From Pandoraea faecigallinarum (GTDB lineage: Bacteria; Pseudomonadota; Gammaproteobacteria; Burkholderiales; Burkholderiaceae): a stretch of 64,000 bases of DNA. The DNA lies in the NCBI RefSeq assembly GCF_001029105.3, contig NZ_CP011807.3:1364001-1428000 (forward strand). Reading direction: 5' to 3'. The position numbers and the translations under genes are program-made. This document shows, one piece after another, positions 17,507 to 28,891 of this stretch; position 1 is the stretch's first letter; each line of letters opens with the position of its first letter. The notes under the pieces were generated by a model. The model saw only the letters and a program-made list of their open reading frames with translations. It was not told the DNA's origin and did not search any database.

Positions 17507-19669
17507 ATGACCAACCGATTTCTCAATCTCTACAATCACGATTTCGCGCGTGTGGCCGTCGGAGTGCCGCAATGCCGCGTCGCCGATCCCGCTTTCAACG
17601 CTGCGCAGACCATAGCGCTCGCCAGACAGGCCGACGCGCAGGGCGCGGTGCTCGTCGCCTTTCCCGAACTCGGCATTCCCGCCTATAGCTGCGAAGACCT
17701 GTTCCAGCAGCGCGCCTTGCACGATGCGTGCGACGCCGCGCTCGCCGATATCGTGGCCGCGAGCCGCGAACTGGGACCGGCGCTGATCGTCGGCATGCCG
17801 GTGCGCGTGCAGCAGCGTCTGTTCAACTGCGCCGTGGTGATCGCGCGCGGACGCATTCACGGTGTCGTGCCCAAGACCTATCTGCCGAACTACAGCGAGT
17901 TCTACGAGGCGCGTCAGTTCAACGCGGCCGACGATGCGGGTGTGGATACGGTGACGCTGCTCGGTGTCGATGTCCCGTTCGGCTCGCTCATCTTCGAAGC
18001 GGCCGATCAGCCACTGCTGCGCTTTCATTGCGAGATCTGCGAAGACGTATGGGTGCCGGTGCCGCCGTCGTCGTTTGCGGCGCTGGCCGGGGCCACGGTG
18101 CTCGTCAACCTGTCGGCGTCGAACGTTGTGGTCGGCAAGTCGGCATATCGCCATCAACTGGTCGGTCAGCAGTCGGCGCGCTGCCTGGCCGCGTATCTGT
18201 ACACCTCGGCCGGTCAGGGCGAATCGACCACCGATCTCGCGTGGGACGGTCAGGCGCTCATCTACGAGAACGGCGACATGCTGGCCGAATCCGAGCGCTT
18301 TGCCAGCGAATCGCATCTGATTTTCGCGGACGTGGATCTGGAGCGCCTTGCCCGCGAGCGCATGCATCAGACGACGTTCGGCGTGTCGGTGCGCCGGCAT
18401 GCCGATGAGGTCGCACGCTTTCGTACGATCCGGGTGGACGTCACGGTGCCGCGCGACGTCGAACTGCCGCTCGCGCGCGCCATCGCGCGCTTCCCTTACG
18501 TGCCGTCCGATGCGCAACGTCGCGACGAGCGCTGCCACGAGGTGTACAACATTCAGGTGCAGGCGTTGATGCAGCGCCTTGCGTCGTCGAAGATTCAGAA
18601 GGTCGTGATCGGCGTGTCCGGCGGGCTGGACTCGACGCATGCGCTGCTCGTATGCGCCAAGGTCATGGACCGGCTCGGCCTGCCGCGCACGAATATTCTG
18701 GCGTACACGATGCCGGGGTTCGCCACGAGCGAGCGCACGCTGCGTCAGGCGCGCGAACTGATGGAGGCGGTCGGCTGCACGGCTCGCGAGATCGACATTC
18801 GTCCGAGTTGCATGCAGATGCTCAAGGACCTCGATCATCCGTTCTCAAGGGGGGAAGACGTCTACGACGTCACCTTCGAGAACGTGCAGGCGGGCGAGCG
18901 GACCAATCATCTGTTCCGTCTGGCGAATCATCTCGGTGCCATCGTGATCGGCACCGGCGATCTGAGCGAACTGGCGCTGGGCTGGTGCACCTATGGTGTG
19001 GGCGACCACATGTCGCACTACAACGTGAACGCCAGTGTGCCCAAAACGCTCATCATGCACCTCGTGCGCTGGGTGGCGGAGACCGGCCAGCTTGGCGGCG
19101 CAGCGTCCGCGAAGCCGGGCAAGGCGGACAAGGTCGATAGGGCGGAAAAGGCTGATAGGGCGGATAGGGCCGACAAGCCGGACAGGGGCGCGAAGGATGC
19201 CGCGCAGCGTCGCAACGTCCTGATCGACATTCTGGAAACGGAGATCAGCCCCGAACTGGTGCCGGGCAAGGCCAACGGCGCGCCCGAGCAGCGCACCGAG
19301 CATTTCATCGGACCGTACGAATTGCAGGACTTCAACCTCTACTACACGCTGCGCTTTGGGTACGCGCCACGCAAGGTGGCGTTCCTGTCGTGGAGCGCCT
19401 GGCATGATGCCTCGCAAGGGCGCTGGCCGGAGGAGGGCCATCTGTCGCGCAACGCTTACGATCTGGTCGCGATCAAGCGCAACCTGCGCATCTTTCTGGA
19501 CCGCTTCTTCCGAACCAGCCAGTTCAAGCGTTCGTGCATTCCGAACGCGCCGAAGGTCGGCACGGGCGGCTCGCTCTCGCCGCGCGGCGACTGGCGTGCA
19601 CCGAGCGACTCGGAGTCGGTGGTGTGGCTCGCAGATCTGGATACGGTGTCGGACGATCCTCACGCGTGA
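17507..19669 (+). CDS. nadE: Glutamine-dependent NAD+ synthetase
   Basis: A 720-residue two-domain enzyme that amidates deamido-NAD using ammonia released from glutamine. The N-terminal nitrilase-fold glutaminase shows [19 protein letters not shown] and the nucleophile region [11 protein letters not shown]. The C-terminal synthetase shows the P-loop GVSGGLDST near residue 372-380 and the conserved end [20 protein letters not shown]. An unusual Lys/Asp/Arg/Ala-rich insert (encoded by 19109-19203) sits between [10 protein letters not shown] and [11 protein letters not shown]. The frame is open from 17459, but ATG 17507 ([16 protein letters not shown]) matches the family start. Confidence 0.93.
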   Translation: MTNRFLNLYNHDFARVAVGVPQCRVADPAFNAAQTIALARQADAQGAVLVAFPELGIPAYSCEDLFQQRALHDACDAALADIVAASRELGPALIVGMPVRVQQRLFNCAVVIARGRIHGVVPKTYLPNYSEFYEARQFNAADDAGVDTVTLLGVDVPFGSLIFEAADQPLLRFHCEICEDVWVPVPPSSFAALAGATVLVNLSASNVVVGKSAYRHQLVGQQSARCLAAYLYTSAGQGESTTDLAWDGQALIYENGDMLAESERFASESHLIFADVDLERLARERMHQTTFGVSVRRHADEVARFRTIRVDVTVPRDVELPLARAIARFPYVPSDAQRRDERCHEVYNIQVQALMQRLASSKIQKVVIGVSGGLDSTHALLVCAKVMDRLGLPRTNILAYTMPGFATSERTLRQARELMEAVGCTAREIDIRPSCMQMLKDLDHPFSRGEDVYDVTFENVQAGERTNHLFRLANHLGAIVIGTGDLSELALGWCTYGVGDHMSHYNVNASVPKTLIMHLVRWVAETGQLGGAASAKPGKADKVDRAEKADRADRADKPDRGAKDAAQRRNVLIDILETEISPELVPGKANGAPEQRTEHFIGPYELQDFNLYYTLRFGYAPRKVAFLSWSAWHDASQGRWPEEGHLSRNAYDLVAIKRNLRIFLDRFFRTSQFKRSCIPNAPKVGTGGSLSPRGDWRAPSDSESVVWLADLDTVSDDPHA
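19109..19203 (+). repeat. Low-complexity charged repeat inside nadE
   Basis: Imperfect 9-12 bp units built on GATAGGGCGGA encode repeated KAD/RAD/KPD triplets. The stretch keeps the reading frame. It interrupts a normally short loop of the synthetase domain. Confidence 0.7.
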
Positions 19670-19727
19670 GCCGCGGGCGCGCGGATCGTCCGACTCGCGG
19701 GCATGCGGTCCCGGCCCGGTACAATAG

Positions 19728-20111
<384 letters not shown>

Positions 20112-20191
20112 GGCCGCCTGAACGGCATAGCCGCCACAGCCGATGCTGTGGCGATGTGGCGCCGGGCGATGCCGTGAGCTACGCGGTACAA

Positions 20192-20230
20192 CGAAGGGCG
20201 ACGGCTGCGAGCGAGCGGCGTCGCCCTTCG
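20192..20230. terminator. Strong hairpin between convergent P-II and TRIC genes
   Basis: CGAAGGGCGACG (20192-20203) and CGTCGCCCTTCG (20219-20230) form a perfect 12-bp stem. The T-run is weak on both sides. The position between convergent genes fits a shared terminator. Confidence 0.5.
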
Positions 20231-20306
20231 GCGTTTCGGGTTGTGTGCCGTTGTGCCATTGTGCCGGTGTACCGGCAAGTGGACGATGGCGCGAAGACGC
20301 CCGTGC

Positions 20307-20939
20307 TTACGATTTGAGCCGGACGTCGAACGCCACGGTAATCAAGCGCACGAAAATCACCGAAAACGAACTGATCGAGAGCGTGTATACGGGATCGAGA
20401 TCGGCGTAAGTGAGCGCGATGTAGATCCATCCCCCGATGAAGGCGCATACGGCATAGGGACGCGTGTCGCGCAGCACCAGCGGCACCTCGTTGCAGAGAA
20501 TGTCGCGAAGCACGCCACCACCCACGCCGGTGATGACCCCCATCATCACTGACATGAACGCCGACATGTCGGTCTGCAACGCCAGCGACGTGCCCGATGC
20601 ACTGAAGAACCCCAGCCCGATCGCATCCGTAATCAGGAGCACGCGCTCGGTCGCCACGCGCGAGACGAGCTTGAGCACGGCGGAGGTGGACAGCGACAAC
20701 ACGAGAATGATGACCGAGTACCACTGATGCTGGACCCAGTAGAAGGGACGGTGATCGAGCAGCACGTCGCGCAGCGTGCCGCCGCCGAAAGCGGTCGCGA
20801 AGGCCAGGACGAAGGCGCCGACCGGGTCGAGGTGCTGCTTGCGGGCTTCGGCAAAGCCGGAGATGGCGCACGACAATACGGCGATGGCCTCCATGATGGC
20901 CAGGATCGTATGTAGCTGGGCGCTCATCTCGTTAATCAT
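20307..20939 (-). CDS. TRIC-type cation channel family protein (UPF0126/YadS-YicG)
   Basis: A 210-residue integral membrane protein with two repeats of three helices. The hallmark glycine-rich pore motifs are AFGGGTLRDVLL in repeat one and GVGGGVLRDILC in repeat two, followed by the FYWV and RPYAVCAFIGG segments. Bacterial TRIC homologues form trimeric potassium or monovalent cation channels. Start is ATG 20939; ATG 20927 (MSAQLHTIL) is an alternative. It is convergent with the P-II gene and alone in its transcription unit. Confidence 0.85.
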   Translation of the reverse strand: MINEMSAQLHTILAIMEAIAVLSCAISGFAEARKQHLDPVGAFVLAFATAFGGGTLRDVLLDHRPFYWVQHQWYSVIILVLSLSTSAVLKLVSRVATERVLLITDAIGLGFFSASGTSLALQTDMSAFMSVMMGVITGVGGGVLRDILCNEVPLVLRDTRPYAVCAFIGGWIYIALTYADLDPVYTLSISSFSVIFVRLITVAFDVRLKS

Positions 20940-21013
20940 CGGCGAATCCTGTCAGGGGAGCCGCATGTGGCAACGCCGTCCGGGCGTCAGCCGGCCAGGC
21001 GAGATGCTCTGGG

Positions 21014-21670
21014 TTACGAAGCCTGGAGCAATACTACCAGCGCACCGCCCCCGCCGTCGCGTCCCTGTGCCTGCGCCCACGCCAGCACCTCGTTCTTCTG
21101 GGCGAGCCAGCCGCGCACCTTGTCCTTGAGTACCGGTTCGCGATTCACCGAGCCGAGGCCCTTGCCGTGGATGACGCGAATGCAGCGCAGGCCGCGCTTG
21201 ACGGCGTCGTGCAGGAACGCCGACAGCGCTTCGCGGGCTTCGTCGCGGCGCATGCCGTGCAGATCGATCTGCGCCTGCACCACCCAGTCGCCGCGCTGCA
21301 GCTTGAGTACGGCGTCGTGGCTGATGCCGGGGCGCCGGTATGACAGGCGGTCGTCCGTGTCGAGCAGGGCTTCGGGATCGAATTCGTCCGAGAGGGACTC
21401 ATGCAACACGGCCGCTTCGTCTTCCTTCGTTTGACGCGCCACCGGCTCGGGCGCAAGGCGCGGATGCTCGACACGGTTGGTCGAGCCCTTACTGGTGAGC
21501 GGGGCGATGTCGCCGATGCTGTCGCGAAATACGTTGGCGTCGCGCCGGGCCTGGGCGGCCCGCTCGGCCGCGGCAATGCGTTCGGCTTCGCGGGCGGCGC
21601 TCTGTCTGGCAAGCGTGTCGCGCAGGCCGTGGAGATCGCTGAGACTGAGTTTCGGTGGCTTCTTGCTCAT
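21014..21670 (-). CDS. Smr-domain protein (putative DNA/RNA endonuclease)
   Basis: A 218-residue soluble protein. The first 70 residues are charged and probably helical (SAAREAERIAAAERAAQARR). The C-terminal Smr domain runs from about residue 125, with the conserved IDLHGMRRDEAREAL and HGKGLGS motifs. The DLHG and HGxG elements are those of MutS2-type Smr domains, which cut nucleic acid. Start ATG 21670 is the first methionine with a plausible family start (MSKKPPKLSLSDLHGL). It follows trxB in the same direction at 82 bp and may be co-transcribed. Confidence 0.85.
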   Translation of the reverse strand: MSKKPPKLSLSDLHGLRDTLARQSAAREAERIAAAERAAQARRDANVFRDSIGDIAPLTSKGSTNRVEHPRLAPEPVARQTKEDEAAVLHESLSDEFDPEALLDTDDRLSYRRPGISHDAVLKLQRGDWVVQAQIDLHGMRRDEAREALSAFLHDAVKRGLRCIRVIHGKGLGSVNREPVLKDKVRGWLAQKNEVLAWAQAQGRDGGGGALVVLLQAS

Positions 21671-21752
21671 GGTCGTGCGCGGCAAACGACGGCGGCGCCC
21701 GAGCGCGTGAGACGTCACACAGCCGGGGCGCCGCCGCAGGGCGGGCGAGCGC

Positions 21753-23035
<1,283 letters not shown>

Positions 23036-25357
23036 ATGACGACGAAATCTTCCTACTCTGCTGGTGCCGGATCGTCGTTGCCCAATCGGGTGACGCACCT
23101 CTTCCATGAAATCCGCTGGATGGCGCAGGTCGCGCTGATGGTGTTCCTGTTGATGGCGCTGTTCTCGTACAGCCGTCTGGACCCCAGCTGGACACATGCG
23201 GCGCACGTGGAGCGTATCTCCAACTGGGCAGGACGCGTTGGCGCATGGGTCGCCGACATGCTGCTGCTCATGCTCGGCCTGTCCGCTTACTGGCTGGTGG
23301 TGTTCATCGCCCGCCGGGTGATCTCGGGCTACCGCCGGATCTCCGCGAAGCGCGAAGCGCCTCCGTTGCGCGAGCGCCTGGCGAGCGGCGGCTGGGTGGA
23401 GATCGTCTCCTCCCTGATGGTGCTGCTCTCGAGCGCGGGCATCGAATCCCTGCGTCTTTACCGTTTCAAGGCCCAACTGCCGCGGGCCTCGGGCGGTGTC
23501 ATCGGTGAGACGGTCGGCGGCTTCTTCCAGCATGCGCTCGGTTTTACGGGCGGCACACTGGCGTTGCTGCTGATCTTTGCCTTCGGCCTCTCGCTGCTGT
23601 TCCATTTCTCCTGGCTGTCGGCCGCCGAGAAAGTTGGCGCGCTGATTCTCGACACGGGCACCGTGATCCGCCGCCGCCGCGAGGCGCGTCGGGACCGGCG
23701 CCTGGGCGAGGAGGCGGCCATCGCCCGTGAAGGCGCGGTCGTGCAGAACCGCGTGCGCGCGGAAGTCCATGAGCCGGTGCAGATCGTCCCGCCGGTCAAG
23801 GTCGTGCCCAAGAGCGAGCGGGTCGAGAAGGAGAAGCAGGCACCGTTGTTCGCCGATCTGCCGGACTCCATCCTCCCGCCGCTGGCACTACTCGATGCCG
23901 CGCCAGTGGCGCAGGAAACCGTGTCGGCCGAGACGCTGGAATTCACGTCGCGCCTGATTGAGAAGAAACTCAAGGATTTCGGTGTCGAAGTGAGTGTGGT
24001 GGCCGCTTATCCCGGCCCCGTCATCACGCGCTACGAGATCGAACCGGCGACCGGCGTGAAGGGCAGCCAGATCGTGAATCTCGCGAAGGATCTGGCACGT
24101 TCGCTGTCGCTGGTGTCGATCCGCGTGGTCGAGACTATCCCCGGCAAGAATTACATGGGGCTGGAATTGCCGAACCCGCGTCGTCAGACGGTGCGCATGA
24201 CCGAAATTCTCGGCTCGGAGGTGTACAACAGTTCGTCGTCGCTGCTCACGCTGGCGCTCGGCAAGGATATCGGCGGCAAACCGGTCGTGGCCGATCTGGC
24301 GAAGATGCCTCACTTACTGGTCGCGGGCACCACGGGCTCGGGCAAGTCGGTGGGGATCAACGCGATGATCCTGTCCTTGCTGTACAAGGCGACGGCGGAG
24401 CAGGTGCGGCTCATCCTGATCGACCCGAAGATGCTCGAAATGAGCATGTACGAAGGTATCCAGCATTTGCTGTGTCCGGTAGTGACGGACATGCGCCAGG
24501 CGGGCCATGCGCTGAACTGGGTCGTCGCCGAGATGGAACGTCGCTACAAATTGATGAGCAAGCTCGGCGTTCGCAATCTGGCGGGCTACAACAACAAGAT
24601 CGACGATGCGGCCAAGCGCGAAGAGCATATTCCGAATCCGTTCTCGCTGACGCCGGAAGCGCCCGAGCCATTGCAGCGCCTGCCGTACATCGTCGTGGTG
24701 ATCGACGAGTTGGCCGACCTCATGATGGTCGTCGGCAAGAAGGTCGAGGAATTGATTGCACGCATTGCACAGAAGGCGCGCGCGGCCGGTATTCATCTGA
24801 TTCTGGCGACACAGCGTCCGTCGGTCGACGTGATTACGGGGCTTATCAAGGCGAACGTGCCAACGCGTGTGGCCTTCCAGGTGTCCTCGAAGATCGATTC
24901 GCGCACGATTCTGGACCAGCAGGGGGCGGAGACGCTCCTTGGCATGGGCGACATGCTCTACATGCCGCCGGGCACCGGTTTGCCGTTGCGCGTGCATGGG
25001 GCGTTCGTCTCCGATGACGAAGTGCATCGTGTGGTCGAGCGGCTCAAGGAGCAGGGCGAGGCGAATTACGTCGAGGGCATTCTGGAAGGCGGAACGGAAG
25101 GCGAAGACGGCGGTATCGACGGCGCGGGCGGCGGAACCGGCGAGGGGGGCGGCGAGTCCGACCCTCTGTACGATCAGGCGGTGGCCGTGGTGCTCAAGCA
25201 GCGGCGTGCGTCGATCTCGCTGGTGCAGCGCCATTTGCGCATCGGCTACAACCGGGCGGCGCGACTGCTCGAACAGATGGAACAGTCCGGCGTGGTGTCG
25301 GCGATGGCGAGCAACGGCAACCGGGAAATTCTGGTGCCGAATCGCGAGGGAGAATAA
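23036..25357 (+). CDS. ftsK: DNA translocase FtsK/SpoIIIE family
   Basis: A 773-residue hexameric motor that moves chromosome dimers at the division septum and activates XerCD at dif. The N-terminal membrane domain has four or so helices in residues 25-200. A linker follows (about 210-290), then the motor with Walker [13 protein letters not shown] near residues 430-441, the Walker B segment [14 protein letters not shown] and the conserved [20 protein letters not shown]. The C-terminal gamma winged helix is complete ([20 protein letters not shown] and [14 protein letters not shown]). ATG 23036 overlaps a TTG at 23033. The lolA gene starts 5 bp after its stop. Confidence 0.95.
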   Translation: MTTKSSYSAGAGSSLPNRVTHLFHEIRWMAQVALMVFLLMALFSYSRLDPSWTHAAHVERISNWAGRVGAWVADMLLLMLGLSAYWLVVFIARRVISGYRRISAKREAPPLRERLASGGWVEIVSSLMVLLSSAGIESLRLYRFKAQLPRASGGVIGETVGGFFQHALGFTGGTLALLLIFAFGLSLLFHFSWLSAAEKVGALILDTGTVIRRRREARRDRRLGEEAAIAREGAVVQNRVRAEVHEPVQIVPPVKVVPKSERVEKEKQAPLFADLPDSILPPLALLDAAPVAQETVSAETLEFTSRLIEKKLKDFGVEVSVVAAYPGPVITRYEIEPATGVKGSQIVNLAKDLARSLSLVSIRVVETIPGKNYMGLELPNPRRQTVRMTEILGSEVYNSSSSLLTLALGKDIGGKPVVADLAKMPHLLVAGTTGSGKSVGINAMILSLLYKATAEQVRLILIDPKMLEMSMYEGIQHLLCPVVTDMRQAGHALNWVVAEMERRYKLMSKLGVRNLAGYNNKIDDAAKREEHIPNPFSLTPEAPEPLQRLPYIVVVIDELADLMMVVGKKVEELIARIAQKARAAGIHLILATQRPSVDVITGLIKANVPTRVAFQVSSKIDSRTILDQQGAETLLGMGDMLYMPPGTGLPLRVHGAFVSDDEVHRVVERLKEQGEANYVEGILEGGTEGEDGGIDGAGGGTGEGGGESDPLYDQAVAVVLKQRRASISLVQRHLRIGYNRAARLLEQMEQSGVVSAMASNGNREILVPNREGE

Positions 25358-25362
25358 GGAAC

Positions 25363-26013
25363 ATGCTGGGATTCAAGCGCGGTTTGCCGCTCATGGTGGG
25401 TGCCGCCGGTGTGACGCTGGCGGCGTTGGTCGCGCCGGCGTATGCCAGCGGTACGGCACAACTCAAGGCGTTCGCGGCGCAAGTGAAATCGGCGCGTGGC
25501 GAGTTCGAGCAGAAACAGGTCAAGGGCCAGCAGGACGGCGCGATGAAGGTGACCAACAATGCCTCGGGCACGTTCGAGTTCTCGCGTCCCGGTCAGTTCG
25601 TCTGGCATTACACGAAGCCTTACGACCAATTGTTGCAGGCGGACGGTACTACGCTTTACGTCTACGACAAGGATCTGAATCAGGTCACCGAGCGCAAGCT
25701 CGGCGACTCGTTGGGCGCGAGCCCGGCGGCGATTCTCTTCGGCAGCAACGATATTGAAAAGAGCTTTTCGCTCAAGGACGCCGGCGTAAAGAACGGTATC
25801 GACTGGGTGGAACTGAAGCCGAAGTCGCAGGACACGCAATTCCAGCGTGTCGGCATCGGGTTTCGCGACGGCAATCTTGCCGCGATGGAACTGTACGATG
25901 CGTTCGGCAACGTGACCTTGCTCACGTTCAGCAACATGCAGAAGAACCCATCGCTGCCGGCGGGCAACTTCAAGTTCACCGTGCCCAAGGGGGCCGACGT
26001 GATCAAGGGGTGA
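25363..26013 (+). CDS. lolA: Outer-membrane lipoprotein carrier protein LolA
   Basis: A 216-residue periplasmic chaperone that takes lipoproteins from LolCDE to LolB. A signal peptide covers residues 1-29 ([19 protein letters not shown]). The mature part has [16 protein letters not shown], the family motif [16 protein letters not shown] and [25 protein letters not shown] lies about 10 nt upstream of ATG 25363. The order ftsK-lolA-rarA-serS is common in proteobacteria, and only the following rarA is disturbed here. Confidence 0.93.
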   Translation: MLGFKRGLPLMVGAAGVTLAALVAPAYASGTAQLKAFAAQVKSARGEFEQKQVKGQQDGAMKVTNNASGTFEFSRPGQFVWHYTKPYDQLLQADGTTLYVYDKDLNQVTERKLGDSLGASPAAILFGSNDIEKSFSLKDAGVKNGIDWVELKPKSQDTQFQRVGIGFRDGNLAAMELYDAFGNVTLLTFSNMQKNPSLPAGNFKFTVPKGADVIKG

Positions 26014-26146
26014 GCCCGGGCGGCGTCTGCTCCGTCCCCGTCGCCCGGCAAACGCATTACGGGCGAGCTGGCCGAGGGGCTGGCATAATGGGACATCCGA
26101 TTATCTGACTGCGACCGGGGATTCCCCGGCCGTGTTGCTTGAGAAC

Positions 26147-26590
26147 ATGCCAAACGACGCCCCTTTGTCGGCTTCGGTGCCTTTGGCCGAGCGCCTTCGC
26201 CCCCACACCATCGACGACGTGATTGGCCAGCGCCACTTGCTGGGCAAGGGCAAGCCGTTGCGCGTCGCATTCGAGGCGGGCCGCCCGCATTCGATGATTC
26301 TGTGGGGGCCGCCCGGTGTCGGCAAGACGACGCTCGCGCGCCTCATGGCGGACGCCTTCAAGGCGTACTTCATCGCACTCTCGGCGGTGCTCTCCGGCGT
26401 GAAGGACATTCGGGATGCCGTGGAGGCGGCGCAGATCCAGCGCGCGCAGGGCAAGCAGACAGTCGTGTTCGTCGACGAGGTGCATCGCTTCAACAAAGCT
26501 GTCAACCACTATATAAATCAATTGGTTAGGAAGGTGATTGTGCAAATTTTTGGGCTTCCCCATTGTTCTGAGGTGGGAAACCATGCCTGA
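26147..26590 (+). pseudogene. rarA: Host rarA 5' fragment, interrupted by an island after codon 116
   Basis: First quarter of the host replication-associated recombination AAA+ ATPase. Residues 1-117 match the family: ADERL-type start VPLAERLRPHTIDDVIGQ, Walker [10 protein letters not shown] at 54-62 and Walker B VVFVDEVHRF at 106-115. Homology stops in the codons for FNK at 26489-26497. From there the frame runs into AT-rich island DNA and ends at TGA 26588-26590, 8 bp beyond the start of the island's own rarA. The matching 3' part starts at 37310 in the same phase. The fragment alone lacks the sensor, lid and tetramerisation parts and cannot be functional. Confidence 0.93.
26488..26499 (+). 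repeat. Left attachment core (attL) of the rarA island
   Basis: CTTCAACAA (26488-26496) followed by AGC. It is repeated at 37309-37317 (followed by GGC), so 11 of 12 bases agree. It encodes FNK of the Walker B region. Host sequence lies to its left, island sequence to its right. Confidence 0.75.
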
Positions 26591-27890
26591 TTTGTTCGCA
26601 CAAGAGCCTGCTGCACCACTCGCTGAAGCCCTTCGCCCCAAGACCTTGGACGAGGTCATTGGGCAGTCTCACTTGCTGGGTGAAGGCAAGCCATTGAGAC
26701 TGGCTTTCCAGTCGGGAAAACCTCACTCCATGATCTTCTGGGGGCCGCCGGGTGTTGGTAAAACCACCTTGGCGCGGCTCACAGCTACAGCCTTCAAGTG
26801 TGAGTTCATAGCACTGTCTGCGGTCTTGTCTGGTGTCAAAGACATCAGAGAGGCAATGGATCAGGCAAGGCAATATCTTGCTCAGGGCAAGAACACCATC
26901 TTGTTCGTAGACGAAATTCACAGGTTCAATAAGTCTCAACAAGATGCCTTGTTGCCTCACGTGGAATCAGGGCTGTTCACCTTCATTGGTGCCACCACTG
27001 AGAACCCTTCTTTTGAGGTTAATTCTGCTCTTCTGTCTCGTGCTCAAGTCTATGTGCTGAAGTCACTAACAGAAGAAGAATTGAAGCTGCTCTTGAAGCG
27101 TGTCCAAGAAGAAGGTGCTCTTGGTGACTTGGAGTTTGAAGATAAAACAGTAGATACCATCATTGGCTATGCAGATGGTGATGCAAGAAGGTTCTTAAAC
27201 CTGCTTGAACAGTGCAAAACGGCTGCTGGTGCTGCTGGTATCCACAAGGTTGATACAGACTTCATCCAGAACGCCTTGACCTTGAATTCAAGGCGTTTTG
27301 ATAAAGGTGGAGACAACTTCTATGACCAGATTTCTGCCTTGCACAAGTCTGTTCGTGGCTCCAATCCAGATGCGGCCCTCTACTGGCTGACACGCATGTT
27401 GGACGGTGGCGCTGATCCAAGGTATCTATCAAGGCGGATTGTTCGCATGGCTTGGGAAGACATTGGCTTGGCTGATCCGAGAGCCATGCAGATAGCCAAC
27501 GATGCAGCACTGACCTATGAGCGGTTGGGAAGCCCTGAAGGTGAATTGGCACTTGGTCAAGCTGTCATCTATCTAGCTGTAGCTGCTAAGAGCAATGCTG
27601 GATACAACGCATACAACCAAGCAAGAGCCTTCGTGAAACAGGATAAATCAAGAGAGGTTCCTGTTCATCTTCGCAATGCACCTACGAAGCTCATGAAGGA
27701 GCTAGGATATGGGCATGAATACCGATATGCTCATGATGAACCTAATGCTTATGCTGCTGGTGAAACCTATCTGCCTGACGGTATAGAAGAACCTGGTTGG
27801 TATCAACCTGTTCCTAGAGGCTTGGAAATCAAGATTGGTGAGAAGCTGTCCATGCTGAAGAAGTGGGATGAAGAAGCTGGAAAAAAATAG
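26583..27890 (+). CDS. rarA: Island-borne replication-associated recombination protein A (replacement RarA/MgsA)
   Basis: A complete 435-residue AAA+ ATPase of the RarA/MgsA/WRNIP1 family, which acts at stalled replication forks and binds SSB. It has Walker [10 protein letters not shown] (54-62), Walker [11 protein letters not shown] (106-115), sensor 1 [12 protein letters not shown], the arginine-finger segment SALLSRAQV and the C-terminal [20 protein letters not shown] and tetramerisation region. Its DNA is AT-rich and diverged from the host copy. ATG 26583 has GAGGTGG upstream and overlaps the stop of the truncated host frame (ATGCCTGA), so translation is probably coupled and driven by the host promoter. 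At the codons matching the att core it reads GTTCAATAA, not CTTCAACAA. It most likely restores RarA activity. Confidence 0.95.
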   Translation: MPDLFAQEPAAPLAEALRPKTLDEVIGQSHLLGEGKPLRLAFQSGKPHSMIFWGPPGVGKTTLARLTATAFKCEFIALSAVLSGVKDIREAMDQARQYLAQGKNTILFVDEIHRFNKSQQDALLPHVESGLFTFIGATTENPSFEVNSALLSRAQVYVLKSLTEEELKLLLKRVQEEGALGDLEFEDKTVDTIIGYADGDARRFLNLLEQCKTAAGAAGIHKVDTDFIQNALTLNSRRFDKGGDNFYDQISALHKSVRGSNPDAALYWLTRMLDGGADPRYLSRRIVRMAWEDIGLADPRAMQIANDAALTYERLGSPEGELALGQAVIYLAVAAKSNAGYNAYNQARAFVKQDKSREVPVHLRNAPTKLMKELGYGHEYRYAHDEPNAYAAGETYLPDGIEEPGWYQPVPRGLEIKIGEKLSMLKKWDEEAGKK

Positions 27891-27927
27891 ACTCTACTAA
27901 AAAGTAGCTTTGAACTGAGGGGGATGC

Positions 27928-28848
27928 ATGGCTGATCAGAAATTCATGATCGCAACTAGAAATAAGAAGGGGCAGATTGGCTACCTTTCTGAAGGACTCT
28001 CACTTCCTGAGTTTGCTGATCTTTTCAAGCCAAAAGGTGAGGTCCAGGTCTTGGTGGACTACTCGCCGGTCATTGAAGAGCTGCATAGGCTGCATAGAAC
28101 GGCGAGTGATGAGGATATCCTCAATAAATACAATGCCATGTTCAACTTTTGGCAGGATGCGAAGACCTATACAAAAGAGTCATTGAAGGTATCCAAGAGC
28201 GAAGAATTGAGCAAGCAAGCCAATTCCTTGATTAATGAGCTTCAGCTTAAGCTTCAAAAGGTTGGTAGGGAGTTGAGTTCAAAATGGAGTTCTCCGTTGC
28301 ATGAGTGGCGGGATGTGGTGAGCTTCATTAAGAGGGATTCGGATATTTACATTGATACCCTGTTGTGCTTTATTCACTCAAAGGCTTCTCTAGATATTAA
28401 TTCGTTCAAGGGCGAAACGGTACTGTCCAGTTATGGAAAGTTTCTCCACGACTTCGTATCTAATATTTATACTCGGCTTTTGAGGGAGGGCTGGCAACAA
28501 GATTCCTTTCTTAAGTTCATAGCCTTTGAGCAGCCTGAAAAACTACAGCACTATCTGAGCCTTGAAGGTAAAGGTGAGACTTCCGATCAGTTCCTGCTGC
28601 GAGTTCTGAAAGAGCAAGACACCTATGGTGGGCATGATGAGCGCCAGGGCTATTATCGTGAAGTGTCCATTCGTTTCACTAGCTTCTCCAACGAATTCGT
28701 TTCGATAGTAGATGTGTTCAGGGACCTGCTGTATAAGATCTCATCGGTGAATGCTTTCTTGGAGAAGCTGAGAAAGGGAAGCCATGAGTGGGACGACAGT
28801 TCTGATTCGGTAGATGAACTTCGGGAAGAAATCCGCCTGCTTAAATGA
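27928..28848 (+). CDS. Unknown 306-aa island protein, upstream partner of a GHKL ATPase
   Basis: I do not recognise this family. The protein is soluble, with no signal peptide or membrane helix. The N-terminal 45 residues look compact (MIATRNKKGQIGYLSEGLSL), followed by a mostly helical, charged body with likely coiled coil around residues 85-125 (SEELSKQANSLINELQLKLQ) and an acidic C-terminus ending in DSVDELREEIRLLK. ATG 27928 is preceded by GAGGGGG, a strong ribosome site. The next gene starts 43 bp after its stop and has its own GGAGGGGG site. AT-rich codon use is shared with the rest of the island. As first gene of the cargo it may be a sensor or scaffold for the ATPase; that is inference from position only. 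Confidence 0.8.
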   Translation: MADQKFMIATRNKKGQIGYLSEGLSLPEFADLFKPKGEVQVLVDYSPVIEELHRLHRTASDEDILNKYNAMFNFWQDAKTYTKESLKVSKSEELSKQANSLINELQLKLQKVGRELSSKWSSPLHEWRDVVSFIKRDSDIYIDTLLCFIHSKASLDINSFKGETVLSSYGKFLHDFVSNIYTRLLREGWQQDSFLKFIAFEQPEKLQHYLSLEGKGETSDQFLLRVLKEQDTYGGHDERQGYYREVSIRFTSFSNEFVSIVDVFRDLLYKISSVNAFLEKLRKGSHEWDDSSDSVDELREEIRLLK

Positions 28849-28891
28849 GACGGTATACCTCGTAAAGAGCAAAAATAATTTGGAGGGGGCT

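Noticed and set aside
26147..27890. Tandem duplication of rarA as explanation for two copies
   Set aside because: The second copy is AT-rich and strongly diverged, the first copy lacks its 3' part, and that part lies beyond an integrase at 37310. Insertion explains this; duplication does not.
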